Source: Ewingella sp963519305 (GTDB taxonomy: Bacteria; Pseudomonadota; Gammaproteobacteria; Enterobacterales; Enterobacteriaceae). From it: DNA of 64,000 nt. Below, piece after piece: positions 33,424 to 41,421 of this stretch (positions are counted from its first letter, which is position 1; each line of letters opens with the position of its first letter). The notes beneath the pieces were generated by a model. It was not told the DNA's origin. It ran no database searches and was given only the letters and a program-made list of their open reading frames with translations. The stretch is taken from assembly GCA_963519305.1 (NCBI GenBank), contig CAUQMS010000005.1:62001-126000 (forward strand), written 5' to 3'. The position numbers were made by a program, and so were the translations under genes.

Positions 33424-34740
33424 ATGGCCGCTAATCTTACCGAGACTGCTATACGTGGATTGAAGACAAAAAGCACGGCGTACTACGTGTGGAGCAACAG
33501 TGCTCAACGTGGTACTGGCAGGCTTGGTGTTAAGGTTCAGCCTTCAGGCAGCAAAGTTTTTTATTTCCGTTATTACGTTGAGAAAGGGAAGAAAGAGAAG
33601 TTCATCCAGTTGGGCATCTGGCCTGAGATGAAACTGGTGACGGCCAATGAACTGGCGAAAAAGTACGGAGCCTGGCTTGTCGAAGGAAAGGAACCCCAGC
33701 AAGAGCTTGAGCAACAGCGCCTGGCCGAACAGCACATTATGCAGATCCATCGTTCTCAAGGATCGTTTGAAGAACTGGTACATGGCTACGTTAACAAGAT
33801 GAAGCTCGACAACAAGCGTACTGGGGCTGATGTATTGAAGCGCATGGAGCGAGAGTGCTACACCGTTATTCCTCGTGATACTAAAGCGAAGGACGTGACG
33901 CCTCTGCAGATCAAAACCATCCTCTCGGGTATTATCCAGCGTGATGCGGTGGTCCATGCGAACCGAGTTCGTTCTTATTTGATGGCGGCATTCAACTACG
34001 GTCTGAAAGCTGATAACGATCCGATGAATACCAGCGTGGGTATTACGTTCGGCCTTGAAGTTAACCCGGTATCGGCCATACCGAAGCAGTCTTCGGCGGA
34101 AAAAGTGGGTGATACATGGCTAACGCTGGAAGAGTTGCGTGTTGTCATGGAGCAGTTCGCAGAGGCCACCAATGTTGGGCCGCTGATGCAGCATTTAATC
34201 CGCTTCTGCGTTTATGCTGGTGGGCAGCGTCCATTTGAAATGATTGCCAGCCAGTGGAGTGCGATTGACTGGCAGCAAAAGACGCTCCTGGTCATTGCCG
34301 ATGTATCGAAAAACAAGCGTGAGCACCTGATCCCGCTGACTGAATCGGCGCTACAGGAATTAGCTTCAGTGAAAGAGCTGACTAAGGAAAGTAACAGTCC
34401 CTATATTTTCCCGCTATCAACAAACGGTGAGCGCCCGGTGCGTACCGACAGTCTGGCGCGTTCCATCATGTATTTCCGGGCCTTTAATCCTGAGTTTAAA
34501 GTTTTCACGGCGCGAGATTTACGTCGGACCTGTAAAACGCTGATGGGAGAGGCGGGGATCAGCAAAGAGATCCGCGACCGTATTCAGAATCACGCTTTGA
34601 ACGACGTCAGCTCGAAACACTATGACCGTTATGATTACCTGACTGAAAAGCGCAGGGCGCTTGAGATTTGGGAAGATAGAGTCAACAACTACCAGCGACA
34701 GCAGGAAAACAACGTTGTGAACTTGTTTGGACGGAGGTAA
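33424..34740 (+). CDS. Tyrosine recombinase, P4-type integrase
   Basis: A 438-residue phage/satellite integrase. The ATG at 33424 follows GAAAGG; an upstream in-frame ATG lies inside the operator palindrome and is less likely. The amino end (LTETAIRGLKTKSTAYYVWSNSAQRGTGRLGVKV) is the DUF4102 arm-binding domain. Catalytic residues are seen in GGQRPFEMIASQW (first Arg), ARDLRRTCKTLMGEAGIS (Arg box), IQNHAL and HYDRYDY (Tyr). It inserts the element at the tRNA-Ile gene 200 bp to its left. It appears complete and so possibly active. Confidence 0.9.
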   Translation: MAANLTETAIRGLKTKSTAYYVWSNSAQRGTGRLGVKVQPSGSKVFYFRYYVEKGKKEKFIQLGIWPEMKLVTANELAKKYGAWLVEGKEPQQELEQQRLAEQHIMQIHRSQGSFEELVHGYVNKMKLDNKRTGADVLKRMERECYTVIPRDTKAKDVTPLQIKTILSGIIQRDAVVHANRVRSYLMAAFNYGLKADNDPMNTSVGITFGLEVNPVSAIPKQSSAEKVGDTWLTLEELRVVMEQFAEATNVGPLMQHLIRFCVYAGGQRPFEMIASQWSAIDWQQKTLLVIADVSKNKREHLIPLTESALQELASVKELTKESNSPYIFPLSTNGERPVRTDSLARSIMYFRAFNPEFKVFTARDLRRTCKTLMGEAGISKEIRDRIQNHALNDVSSKHYDRYDYLTEKRRALEIWEDRVNNYQRQQENNVVNLFGRR

Positions 34741-34744
34741 GGGC

Positions 34745-35359
34745 TTGTCAAAATATGAGCTTAATTCAGCAGAAGAGCGGTATCAGCCGGGCTCTGGGGA
34801 CTTGGTGCTGGCTAATAAGCTGGGAATCATTGATGAACAGGAAATGGATACGCTGGAGTCTGGCCTGCTGCTGATGCTGTATGAGCAGCTATTTATTGAG
34901 AGCCAGCCGCCTGAGGCGCTGGCTTTTGAGCACATCAGTAGGTGGCATCGTCAATGGCTGGGGAATGTGTACGACTGGGCGGGGAGGCTGCGTAATGCCA
35001 ACCTAACTAAGGGTGGCTTCCAGTTTGCTGCTGCCGACAGGATTCCTCTGCTTCTTGATGGTTTCGAGAGGCAGTTTCTCTCCCGAACTGGTGAACTGAA
35101 ATCCCTGGCTCGCCCGGAGCTGGTTAGTTCTCTGGCTGAATGCCACGTGGAGTTTATTTTGATCCACCCATTCAGAGAAGGTAACGGGCGCCTGTCGCGG
35201 CTGCTTTGCGATGTACTGTCGGTTCAGGCAGGGAAGGGCTTACTGGATTACAGCCTGTGGGATGAGCACAAGGAGTTTTACTTCAAGGCAATACAGGCAG
35301 GCGTATCAGGGAACTACAGTCCCATGATGCAACTAGTGGGCGATATCTTGCCTGACTAA
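34745..35359 (+). CDS. Fic-domain protein (AMP transferase family)
   Basis: A 204-residue Fic protein. TTG at 34745 is the likely start, 8 bp after GGAGG, where it overlaps no gene; an earlier TTG lies inside the integrase gene. The active-site loop IHPFREGNGRLSRLL near residue 145 is a perfect HPFxxGNGR motif, so AMP (or another nucleotide) transfer is expected. No S/TxxxE(G/N) inhibitory motif is evident at either end, suggesting regulation in trans or by expression. It is translationally close to the integrase. Fic proteins of this type act as toxins or modify host targets; the target here is unknown. Confidence 0.85.
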   Translation: MSKYELNSAEERYQPGSGDLVLANKLGIIDEQEMDTLESGLLLMLYEQLFIESQPPEALAFEHISRWHRQWLGNVYDWAGRLRNANLTKGGFQFAAADRIPLLLDGFERQFLSRTGELKSLARPELVSSLAECHVEFILIHPFREGNGRLSRLLCDVLSVQAGKGLLDYSLWDEHKEFYFKAIQAGVSGNYSPMMQLVGDILPD

Positions 35360-35514
35360 CGGGCGAGACCAACGGCTTTCGCCTGTGCCTGGTTTTGTTT
35401 GAGTTGCTGCTCAATTTTTTGCACAGAAACGCCCGTTTCGATCGCGGTTGAGCTGGCAACGGAACGATAAATCTGGGCTTTTGTAACTTGCGGTGATGTT
35501 GATTGGCTACTCAT
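35356..35514 (-). CDS. Small 52-residue protein convergent with fic
   Basis: The minus strand encodes MSSQSTSPQVTKAQIYR, then SVASSTAIETGVSVQKIEQQLKQNQ and AQAKAVGLAR, 52 residues. It has AAGGAG 9 bp ahead of the ATG and a good promoter (TTGCTA, 17 bp, TATTAT) upstream. Its stop overlaps the fic stop by three bases. Hydrophilic and probably helical at its end. I do not recognise the family. It may modulate Fic, but it does not carry the known Fic-inhibitory motif. Confidence 0.6.
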   Translation of the reverse strand: MSSQSTSPQVTKAQIYRSVASSTAIETGVSVQKIEQQLKQNQAQAKAVGLAR

Positions 35515-35540
35515 CTGAGGACTCCTTATGCTATCTGGCT

Positions 35541-35569
35541 ATAATAGTGGTACAAGCTAAGTCTAGCAA
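35541..35569 (-). promoter_or_regulatory. Promoter of the small gene beside fic
   Basis: On the minus strand TTGCTA and TATTAT are separated by exactly 17 bp, and the -10 box ends about 27 bp ahead of the start codon at 35514. The remaining 250 bp up to 35823 are AT-rich with no other gene visible. Confidence 0.55.
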
Positions 35570-35823
35570 GGTTGCTGAATGTGTTGTAAGACTTACAACT
35601 ACACCATAGTCGATTAGAAAAAATTTAATAATTGCTCGATACTTATTGAGCCTGCTCGGATTATATCTCATTATCAATATGTATTTTGTTAAAAGTGACA
35701 TATGTAAAAAACTCCCATGTAAGTTGGATTTTTTAGTATTGTACTAATTAGTTATCAATTACAATGATAGCAATGAATTAAAAAATACAAATGAATTAAG
35801 GTGTTGTGTGATGGGGGTTGGTA

Positions 35824-36837
35824 ATGAAGTTATTCTATTCTTTATCCGAAGTTGTTGATAAGTTTGGTCTGGATATTGAGTTTATTATTAGCGAGTGGAT
35901 AATAGGGAAGTTTTATATTTTTATTCATTTTGATGGTGAACCATGCACGTTAAGGCATTGTCGAGAAAATAAGGATGATTTTGAATATGATGTCCGTAAT
36001 GGAATGGATTTATTTCAACACGAAAGTAACCCGCTTCATGAATATTTATCGTTTACACCTGAGCAGAACTTAGAAAAACACTTTCAATGGAAGTTTAAAC
36101 ATGAGTGGTCTATTCGCTTCTTTAAAGGATATAACGAGTATAGATATGATGGAATGGCGTATGGTTACTGGCATATAAGACCGACAAAGACTACGCATTT
36201 TAGCCGTGCACAGTACGTATTGTCTGATAAAGAAAAATATAATAATTTGAAAAACAAAGCTGGAGTTGTTTTTGTTTCTCCTTTTTATAATTCTGATTAT
36301 GACTATTTGGTTTTCCGTAAATCTTTAACATCAGAAATAAAAAATCTTTATATTGAAAGAGAAGCGATTGAGCTATTTTATAATGATCTGATATCTGAAT
36401 CTACTATTAAAAATACTGATGGTAGTGTTAGTGCTCCTGAGGAATATGAAGATGTAATAGTATCTTACTATCCACCGAATAGTAGAATTGCAATATACAT
36501 TCTAATCAATGAGATTTTTTCTCGAAATGGAAAGGTCCCTCCAGGTAAAGCTGCTTGGTTTTTTCAAAAAGAAGGTATTCCGATTAACCCATCAACGGTG
36601 AAATTGTGGATGGATAATCCACCAGTCGAACGGAATGTACAGTATCGAGAAAAAGCAAGAGTTAGTGAGATGATCTATATGCTACTGCGTGAGCATTTTA
36701 AAGATAAAAAATTTTTGAGAAATCCTTCTGCTGTAGCTGAAGTACTAACAGAAATAGCACAGTCAAATACATACAATTTTGATGTTAACTTCACTTGCGA
36801 AGAAGTACGTAACTGGTTGAAATTAAGTAAAAAATAA
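35824..36837 (+). CDS. Island protein of unknown function
   Basis: A 337-residue protein starting MKLFYSLSEVVDKFGL, with a G-rich ribosome site just ahead. The amino end looks like a small helix-turn-helix-like or DNA-site-sensing region followed by an acidic, aromatic-rich middle (FIHFDGEPCTLRHCRENKDDFEYD; WHIRPTKTTHFSRAQY). The last third is helical, with IAIYILINEIFSRNGKVPPGKAAWFFQKEGIPINPSTVKLWM, reminiscent of a DNA-binding or homeodomain-like helix set. No membrane segment or signal peptide. Very AT-rich. Family not recognised; common in satellite-like islands as an accessory gene. Confidence 0.6.
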   Translation: MKLFYSLSEVVDKFGLDIEFIISEWIIGKFYIFIHFDGEPCTLRHCRENKDDFEYDVRNGMDLFQHESNPLHEYLSFTPEQNLEKHFQWKFKHEWSIRFFKGYNEYRYDGMAYGYWHIRPTKTTHFSRAQYVLSDKEKYNNLKNKAGVVFVSPFYNSDYDYLVFRKSLTSEIKNLYIEREAIELFYNDLISESTIKNTDGSVSAPEEYEDVIVSYYPPNSRIAIYILINEIFSRNGKVPPGKAAWFFQKEGIPINPSTVKLWMDNPPVERNVQYREKARVSEMIYMLLREHFKDKKFLRNPSAVAEVLTEIAQSNTYNFDVNFTCEEVRNWLKLSKK

Positions 36838-36845
36838 TCACTACC

Positions 36846-36897
36846 ACCACTTGCTAAGCACTTACTAAGCCTTAGCAAGTGGTATGCCGCTTTTTTT
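36846..36897 (+). terminator. Terminator after the unknown island gene
   Basis: A perfect 13-bp stem (ACCACTTGCTAAG / CTTAGCAAGTGGT) with a 12-nt loop, then GCCGC and seven T. It lies 8 bp after the stop codon. Confidence 0.75.
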
Positions 36898-36945
36898 AGA
36901 CTCATCCATAGTTCATTCTTCTTCAACCAAAACGAAGGAGGCAGA

Positions 36946-37182
36946 ATGGAAACATTATTTAACTACCCAACAACTCAACAGCGGTTACAACTTTTGCAGG
37001 GCTACGGTGAACCTAGCGATCGCCTGGTTCGAGAGAAAGAACGTCAATACATCACATCTGTATCTCGGTCAACAGCATGGAAACTGGAGCGATTAGGGAA
37101 ATTCCCTCAAAGGAAATCAATTGGATTAAAATCTTGTGGTTGGTTATTAAGCGATCTTCTTTATTGGATCAATGAACGTTAA
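36946..37182 (+). CDS. AlpA-like DNA-binding regulator
   Basis: A 78-residue protein with an AAGGAGG ribosome site. The core REKERQYITSVSRSTAWKLERLGKFPQRKSIGLKSCGWLLSDLLYWI follows the AlpA/excisionase MerR-like pattern: a helix-turn-helix (SRSTAWKLE), the turn GKFPQR, then the W-x-x-S-D-L-x-x-W end. Such proteins activate integrase or replication genes and act as excisionases in P4-like elements. It probably controls the following replication genes. Confidence 0.85.
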   Translation: METLFNYPTTQQRLQLLQGYGEPSDRLVREKERQYITSVSRSTAWKLERLGKFPQRKSIGLKSCGWLLSDLLYWINER

Positions 37183-37265
37183 GGATAATTAAGTTTTTAT
37201 AGAAAATAGGAGAGAAACCTGTAGTTTTTTATTTTTTTTCTGAAAACAGAGGAGTGATGACATGT

Positions 37266-38780
37266 ATGTCTAAAAGAAATAAATCCCAGCAAAACAAAGA
37301 GCTCTGTCTAGAATTTCAGACGCTACCCACTTTTTCTCAAGAAATAATAAATTACATACATTATAAAACAGGAGCCGCCGCTGAACTTATTTTAATAGTG
37401 TTACTTGGGGTAATGGCACTTGCCTGCCAGGAAAAATTTGATGTTCAGCTTAAAAATGGGAAAACCTTTACATCACTTTATCTCATGCTATTGGCACGCT
37501 CAGGTAGCAGGAAATCAACCGTATTCAGGTTGTTAATGGAGCCTATCTACCGACTGGAAAAAGAGCTGAAAGATGATTTTCTGTTAAAGGAGAAACTTTA
37601 TGAGCTGAAGTTAATATCTTGGGAAACTGAGTTAAAAGAGCTTAAAAAACAATATAGCAAAGCTATTCGTCAGAAGACCGATGTGACTGAAGCGCTTGAA
37701 GTACTGGAGGAATGCCAAAGAAGAAAACCAGCAGTTCCAGCAAGAAAATATCTTACTAAAAACGATTCGACAAGTGAGGGGCTTAGAAAAGTATTAGCAC
37801 TTGGGTCTCCGTCGTTGATGCTCGGTTCTGATGAGGCCGGAGGATTATTCGACGGTAATCTTTTCCGCAATACACCAGTACTTAACTCTCTTTGGGGGGA
37901 AGGAAGAATTTCAGACAGCAGGGCTTCTCGTGACAGTTACGATGTTGATGATGCACGGCTAACGATGCTGCTGATGATGCAACCTAGTTTGTTTGATGGC
38001 TTTCTTGATAAACAGGGACAAAAAGCAAAAAGTTCTGGGTGTCTAGCCCGGTTATTACCTATTGACATGGAGCAGATACATGAATTGTGTGACGTCCCTA
38101 ATGCCTGTTCATGGTCTAGTGAGTCAGGGCTTGAAGGATTTTTCTCTACTCTCACTAAGCATTTGCAAGATGGGATAAAGCGCAGAGAGAAAAATGAAGA
38201 ACGTATCTGTGTTACTTTTTCTCCGGAGGCACAAGTCGCCTGGAATTCACAGAGTGGAGAAATTCAGGAAAAAATAAAAAAAGGAGGCGAACTACACCAT
38301 TATGATGATTTTGGTGCTCGATTTATGGAGCATGCTTCAAGAATTGCAGCTGTAATGCAAATGTTTATTACACCCGACTCACCAATAATTACTAAGGAGA
38401 CTTTGGTATCAGCGTTTAAAATAACTGAATGGTTTATTAATCATTTGATGATGAAAATAGATTCCACCAGAAAATATAGTGATTCTGAAATATTGTTTTT
38501 TTGGCTTGAGGAACATGTTCCCAGTAATAAATCTTACGACTTTAGGAGGCATAGCATTCGTAGAGATGGTCCAAATTCTCTTAGGAGCATAGAGCGCCTG
38601 ATATCTGCTTTAAATAAGCTTGAAAGTGAAGGAAAGGTTCAGTTATTCAAGGAGGGTGGTGTTGATTACGTGAAATTAATTGGTTCAGAAATTAAGCCTG
38701 AAGATTTGGCTATTGCATTAAACATACCATTAATTTCATCTGGGTCTGTTGGTTTTAATAAACTACCAAGGCATGAATAA
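37266..38780 (+). CDS. DUF3987 protein, replication-linked P-loop ATPase-like
   Basis: About 504 residues from the ATG at 37266 (11 bp after AGGAG); ATG 37257 or GTG 37254 are possible but crowd the ribosome site. The motif LLARSGSRKSTVFRLLMEP is a variant Walker A loop near residue 80, and MLGSDEAGGLF near 185 resembles Walker B. These fit DUF3987, found in satellite-phage and integrative elements next to replication genes. A helical coiled stretch lies between them (about residues 100-150). It likely replaces the P4 alpha primase-helicase function, but this is inference. Confidence 0.8.
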   Translation: MSKRNKSQQNKELCLEFQTLPTFSQEIINYIHYKTGAAAELILIVLLGVMALACQEKFDVQLKNGKTFTSLYLMLLARSGSRKSTVFRLLMEPIYRLEKELKDDFLLKEKLYELKLISWETELKELKKQYSKAIRQKTDVTEALEVLEECQRRKPAVPARKYLTKNDSTSEGLRKVLALGSPSLMLGSDEAGGLFDGNLFRNTPVLNSLWGEGRISDSRASRDSYDVDDARLTMLLMMQPSLFDGFLDKQGQKAKSSGCLARLLPIDMEQIHELCDVPNACSWSSESGLEGFFSTLTKHLQDGIKRREKNEERICVTFSPEAQVAWNSQSGEIQEKIKKGGELHHYDDFGARFMEHASRIAAVMQMFITPDSPIITKETLVSAFKITEWFINHLMMKIDSTRKYSDSEILFFWLEEHVPSNKSYDFRRHSIRRDGPNSLRSIERLISALNKLESEGKVQLFKEGGVDYVKLIGSEIKPEDLAIALNIPLISSGSVGFNKLPRHE

Positions 38781-38967
38781 CTTCAGAGTAACCAATGTCT
38801 TTCTGATTAATATATTTTATTCTAGAAGCTAGTCACGCTGCGGATTTAGCTTGATTTATTAGCGAGGGTAATCAATGGGTTTTAACTGGTATATGTAATA
38901 TACCTTTATCAATAATCTAATCTTATACCTGCATATCCCCCCCACTAGGGATTATATCCAACATCAC

Positions 38968-38991
38968 ATGGGTAGCGTGAGGGCTACCCAT
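38968..38991. repeat. Hairpin between DUF3987 gene and Gp2-like gene
   Basis: ATGGGTAGC and GCTACCCAT form a perfect 9-bp stem with a 6-nt loop, 38 bp before the next start codon. No T run. It might attenuate the downstream gene or act as a single-strand structure recognised by the HUH protein that follows. Confidence 0.45.
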
Positions 38992-39028
38992 TACCTAATG
39001 ATTAATATTTACAGAATGAAGGATTATT

Positions 39029-39730
39029 ATGGAATCACAATATTCACTTACCAACGAAGAAATTGATTATTTGGCAGCAATAGCTTCCAAAAAGTATAAA
39101 TCACCTATAGACAGATACATGCTCATCGCATTACTTAACATGGTCTATAACGCGCTGGAGCAGCATAAGCGTATACTGGGTATTCGTACTGACCCGAGGT
39201 TCGCTCTGTCTCATGTACCGGGAGAGCCTGATCTACCACTGTGCTTCCAGCGAGACGATACGCAGGCAATCACTCGCTTCTTCGATTCACTGAAAAGCCA
39301 GTTAAGGGCAGATCATAACCGGTCCAGGAGACCGGGTAATCCAATATTGCCATTTTATGGATGGTGTAGAGAACGTGACACAAGCGAGCATCCCCATTAC
39401 CACCTGATGTTGTTGTTTAATGCAGATGTGTATGGGTACCTAGGCAATTACCAAGAACTCAATGCTAAAAATATGGCAACCCGAATACAGAAAGCCTGGT
39501 GTAGTGCTATAGGGCTTGCTCACGAAGAATACGCGACATTAACTGAATTCCCACCTAATGCTGTTTACAGGTTTACCAGGATTGATGCCTTGGATCGTAA
39601 CTCAGTCTACTGGGATTTCCTGATTCGACTGGCGTATCTGGCGAAGACTAGAACCAAGGATACCCACAGCAGCAACCGTAACTTTGGCACAAGCCAGTGT
39701 CCAACCTTAGGCGGATTAGCCTGTAAATAG
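39029..39730 (+). CDS. Inovirus Gp2-like/YfjJ-type replication protein (HUH motif)
   Basis: A 233-residue protein of the inovirus Gp2 / YagK-YfjJ C-terminal family. The hallmark HPHYHLMLLFN (HxH-type metal site) lies near residue 130, after the conserved FYGWCRERDTSEH. Other family stretches are LALLNMVYNALEQHKRILGIRTDPRF-like and AVYRFTRIDALD. In inoviruses Gp2 nicks DNA to start rolling-circle replication. In P4-like islands homologues may initiate replication of the excised element. It is the last intact gene of the satellite-like module. Confidence 0.8.
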   Translation: MESQYSLTNEEIDYLAAIASKKYKSPIDRYMLIALLNMVYNALEQHKRILGIRTDPRFALSHVPGEPDLPLCFQRDDTQAITRFFDSLKSQLRADHNRSRRPGNPILPFYGWCRERDTSEHPHYHLMLLFNADVYGYLGNYQELNAKNMATRIQKAWCSAIGLAHEEYATLTEFPPNAVYRFTRIDALDRNSVYWDFLIRLAYLAKTRTKDTHSSNRNFGTSQCPTLGGLACK

Positions 39731-39736
39731 CACTCA

Positions 39737-39759
39737 GGGTGAGGTATTTATCCTCACCC
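39737..39759. terminator. Hairpin after the Gp2-like gene
   Basis: GGGTGAGG and CCTCACCC form an 8-bp perfect stem with a 7-nt AT loop, 7 bp after the stop. No T run, so a weak or Rho-dependent terminator. Confidence 0.5.
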
Positions 39760-39820
39760 AGTCTATTAACATAATTGATACATTTCTCGGTAAAAAATTC
39801 GATACTGTGTCTCGGTACCC

Positions 39821-39853
39821 TGCTACAACCTGCTACATGTAGCAGCTGTAGCA
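39821..39853. repeat. Symmetric TGCTAC repeat cluster
   Basis: Four copies of the 6-mer TGCTAC occur in 33 bp: two forward (39821, 39831) and two inverted (39839, 39848). The centre CTGCTACATGTAGCAG is a perfect 16-bp palindrome. It lies 90 bp after the Gp2-like replication gene and could be an origin, a nick site or a regulator site of the element. Confidence 0.55.
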
Positions 39854-39968
39854 GTCTTCAAAGATTGGAATAATCATTTTGGTTGAGTATAAGACCATCC
39901 CAATACAACCAACTGAATGTCTGGGCTGCTGACAGTTCAGTATGCTTATGTAGAGTTACCTGTGAGAT

Positions 39969-40178
39969 TTAACTTCGGACTTTAAAAGTACGCTCCACTG
40001 TCGCTATATGATGCTGCAGTCGAAGCTCGAAATCGTTACGGTTCGCATCTGGAGAGTATACCCCTTCTTCATCACGCGATTTTGCGAGTTCATAACCTGC
40101 TGCATCTATCCAATGAATAGTGTTGCCCTGTAGAACAGGGACGACGGCGTAGCGTTTCAATTTCCCGTCCGTACCTGT
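39969..40178 (-). pseudogene. 3' fragment of a small gene cut by the IS element
   Basis: The minus strand is open from the IS boundary at 40178 to a stop at 39969, encoding GTDGKLKRYAVVPVLQGN, then HWIDAAGYELAKSRDEEGVY and further to RTFKVRS. No good start with ribosome site exists; the only internal candidate is a TTG. The reading frame running straight to the IS end indicates that the 5' part was lost. Family not recognised. Confidence 0.55.
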
Positions 40179-40219
40179 TGTAATGGTCTAATCATTCCGG
40201 ACACTTTGTTAGAGATATA

Positions 40220-40552
40220 ATGAGCAACGCTAACGAGGTGAGAATGCGAAGAAAAACGTTTACCCATGAGTTCAAGCAGGAATGTGTCAATTTGGTTTTG
40301 CAGCACAAGTACTCGGTGACCCAGGCTGCTGAAACGATGAATATTGGTCTTTCAACATTACAACGCTGGTTACGACAATATCGCGGAGAAGTCAGGGGAG
40401 ATACTCCCATCGCCACCGCGATTACGTCTGAACAACGGCGAATACAAGAACTTGAGAAACAGGTACGGCAGTTACAAAGCGACAATGACCTGTTAAAAAA
40501 GGCTTCGGCCTTCTTCGCCATGGAAATGAACAACGACAAAAAGTCGCGGTGA
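40220..40552 (+). CDS. IS3-family transposase OrfA
   Basis: A 110-residue helix-turn-helix protein: RRKTFTHEFKQECVNLVLQHKYSVTQAAETMNIGLSTLQRWLRQYR binds the ends, followed by a leucine-zipper region (RRIQELEKQVRQLQSDNDLLKKASAFF). TTAAAAAAGG near 40494 is a possible slippage site that would fuse it to OrfB by a -1 frameshift. Start chosen at the first ATG, with the family motif beginning at residue 9. Confidence 0.88.
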   Translation: MSNANEVRMRRKTFTHEFKQECVNLVLQHKYSVTQAAETMNIGLSTLQRWLRQYRGEVRGDTPIATAITSEQRRIQELEKQVRQLQSDNDLLKKASAFFAMEMNNDKKSR

Positions 40553-41391
40553 AACTGAAGAAGGCTGGTGCAAATATCCAACAGGTATGCCGCTGCTTGT
40601 CGCTCACGCGCAGCGTGTTTTATGCCCATAGTCGTCGGCCAATGATCAATCCCGATGTTCTGATGTTGCACGCCGCGGCCAGGCATGTTCACGTTGAAAT
40701 GGATGCCACATATGGCAGCCGGCGTATGTGCATTGAGTTACGGGAGCAAGGTTTTAACGTGGGCAGATACCGCGTTCGGCAGATAATGAAAACCTTATTA
40801 CTGGTGGCTAAACGCCCCGGACGTCATCGTTATCCACGCGGCGGAAAACCCGCTGTTGTTGCCGCTAATCTGTTGAATCGGCAGTTTAATCCAGAGACAT
40901 TGAATACCTGGTGGTCAGGTGACATTACCTATCTGCGTACCGCTCAGGGCTGGTTATATCTGGCTATCGTGATGGATTTATGTTCAAGAAAAATAGTGAG
41001 TTGGGCCTTCTCAGACAAACCGGACAGCGACTTGACCGTCCGAGCTTTAAGGCTGGCAATCAATAAACGACGACCAGCAGGCTCTGTGGTGTTCCATAGC
41101 GATCAGGGGGCGCAATATACCAGTGCTCAGTTCCAGTCCTGCCAGCAAGAACTGGATGTTACAGGTAGTATGAGTCGAAAAGGTAACTGCCTGGATAATG
41201 CTGTTACGGAAAGATTTTTCCGCAGCCTGAAAGCAGATAGGGTTAACTATCGTCGTTATGAAACCCGAAGTCAGGGTATCGCTGATGTTATCGATTATAT
41301 CGACAGCTTTTATAATGTGAAAAGGCGGCATTATCGGCTGGGAAATATATCGCCGGATGAATATGAACGCCGATTACAACAATGTGCCTAA
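40549..41391 (+). CDS. IS3-family transposase OrfB (DDE integrase)
   Basis: A 280-residue catalytic domain. It has the HTH_21 region (HVHVEMDATYGSRRMCIELREQGF) and the rve core. The DDE residues are in WWSGDITYLRT (first Asp), VVFHSDQGAQYTS (second Asp) and NCLDNAVTERFFRSLKAD (Glu). It begins at a GTG overlapping the OrfA stop by 3 bp; in practice it is probably made as an OrfAB fusion. Intact by length and residues. Confidence 0.9.
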   Translation: MKLKKAGANIQQVCRCLSLTRSVFYAHSRRPMINPDVLMLHAAARHVHVEMDATYGSRRMCIELREQGFNVGRYRVRQIMKTLLLVAKRPGRHRYPRGGKPAVVAANLLNRQFNPETLNTWWSGDITYLRTAQGWLYLAIVMDLCSRKIVSWAFSDKPDSDLTVRALRLAINKRRPAGSVVFHSDQGAQYTSAQFQSCQQELDVTGSMSRKGNCLDNAVTERFFRSLKADRVNYRRYETRSQGIADVIDYIDSFYNVKRRHYRLGNISPDEYERRLQQCA

Positions 41392-41421
41392 ATCCGTGTC
41401 CGGTTTTAGTTGACCATTACA

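Larger units (their letters stand above)
40179..41421 (+). mobile_element. IS3-family insertion sequence, 1243 bp
   Basis: The ends are inverted repeats of 26 bp: left TGTAATGGTC then 8 bp then CCGGACAC, and right the reverse complement of the same outer and inner blocks, 18 of 26 identical. It contains orfA and orfB in the usual overlapping arrangement. The bases next to the two ends (CTGT and CTTA) do not match, so there is no visible target duplication. It appears intact. Confidence 0.85.

Noticed and set aside
35356..35514. Small gene beside fic as a classical Fic antitoxin (VbhA or YhfG type)
   Set aside because: The S/TxxxE(G/N) inhibitory motif is absent and the gene is on the opposite strand, so the label is not supported; kept as unknown.
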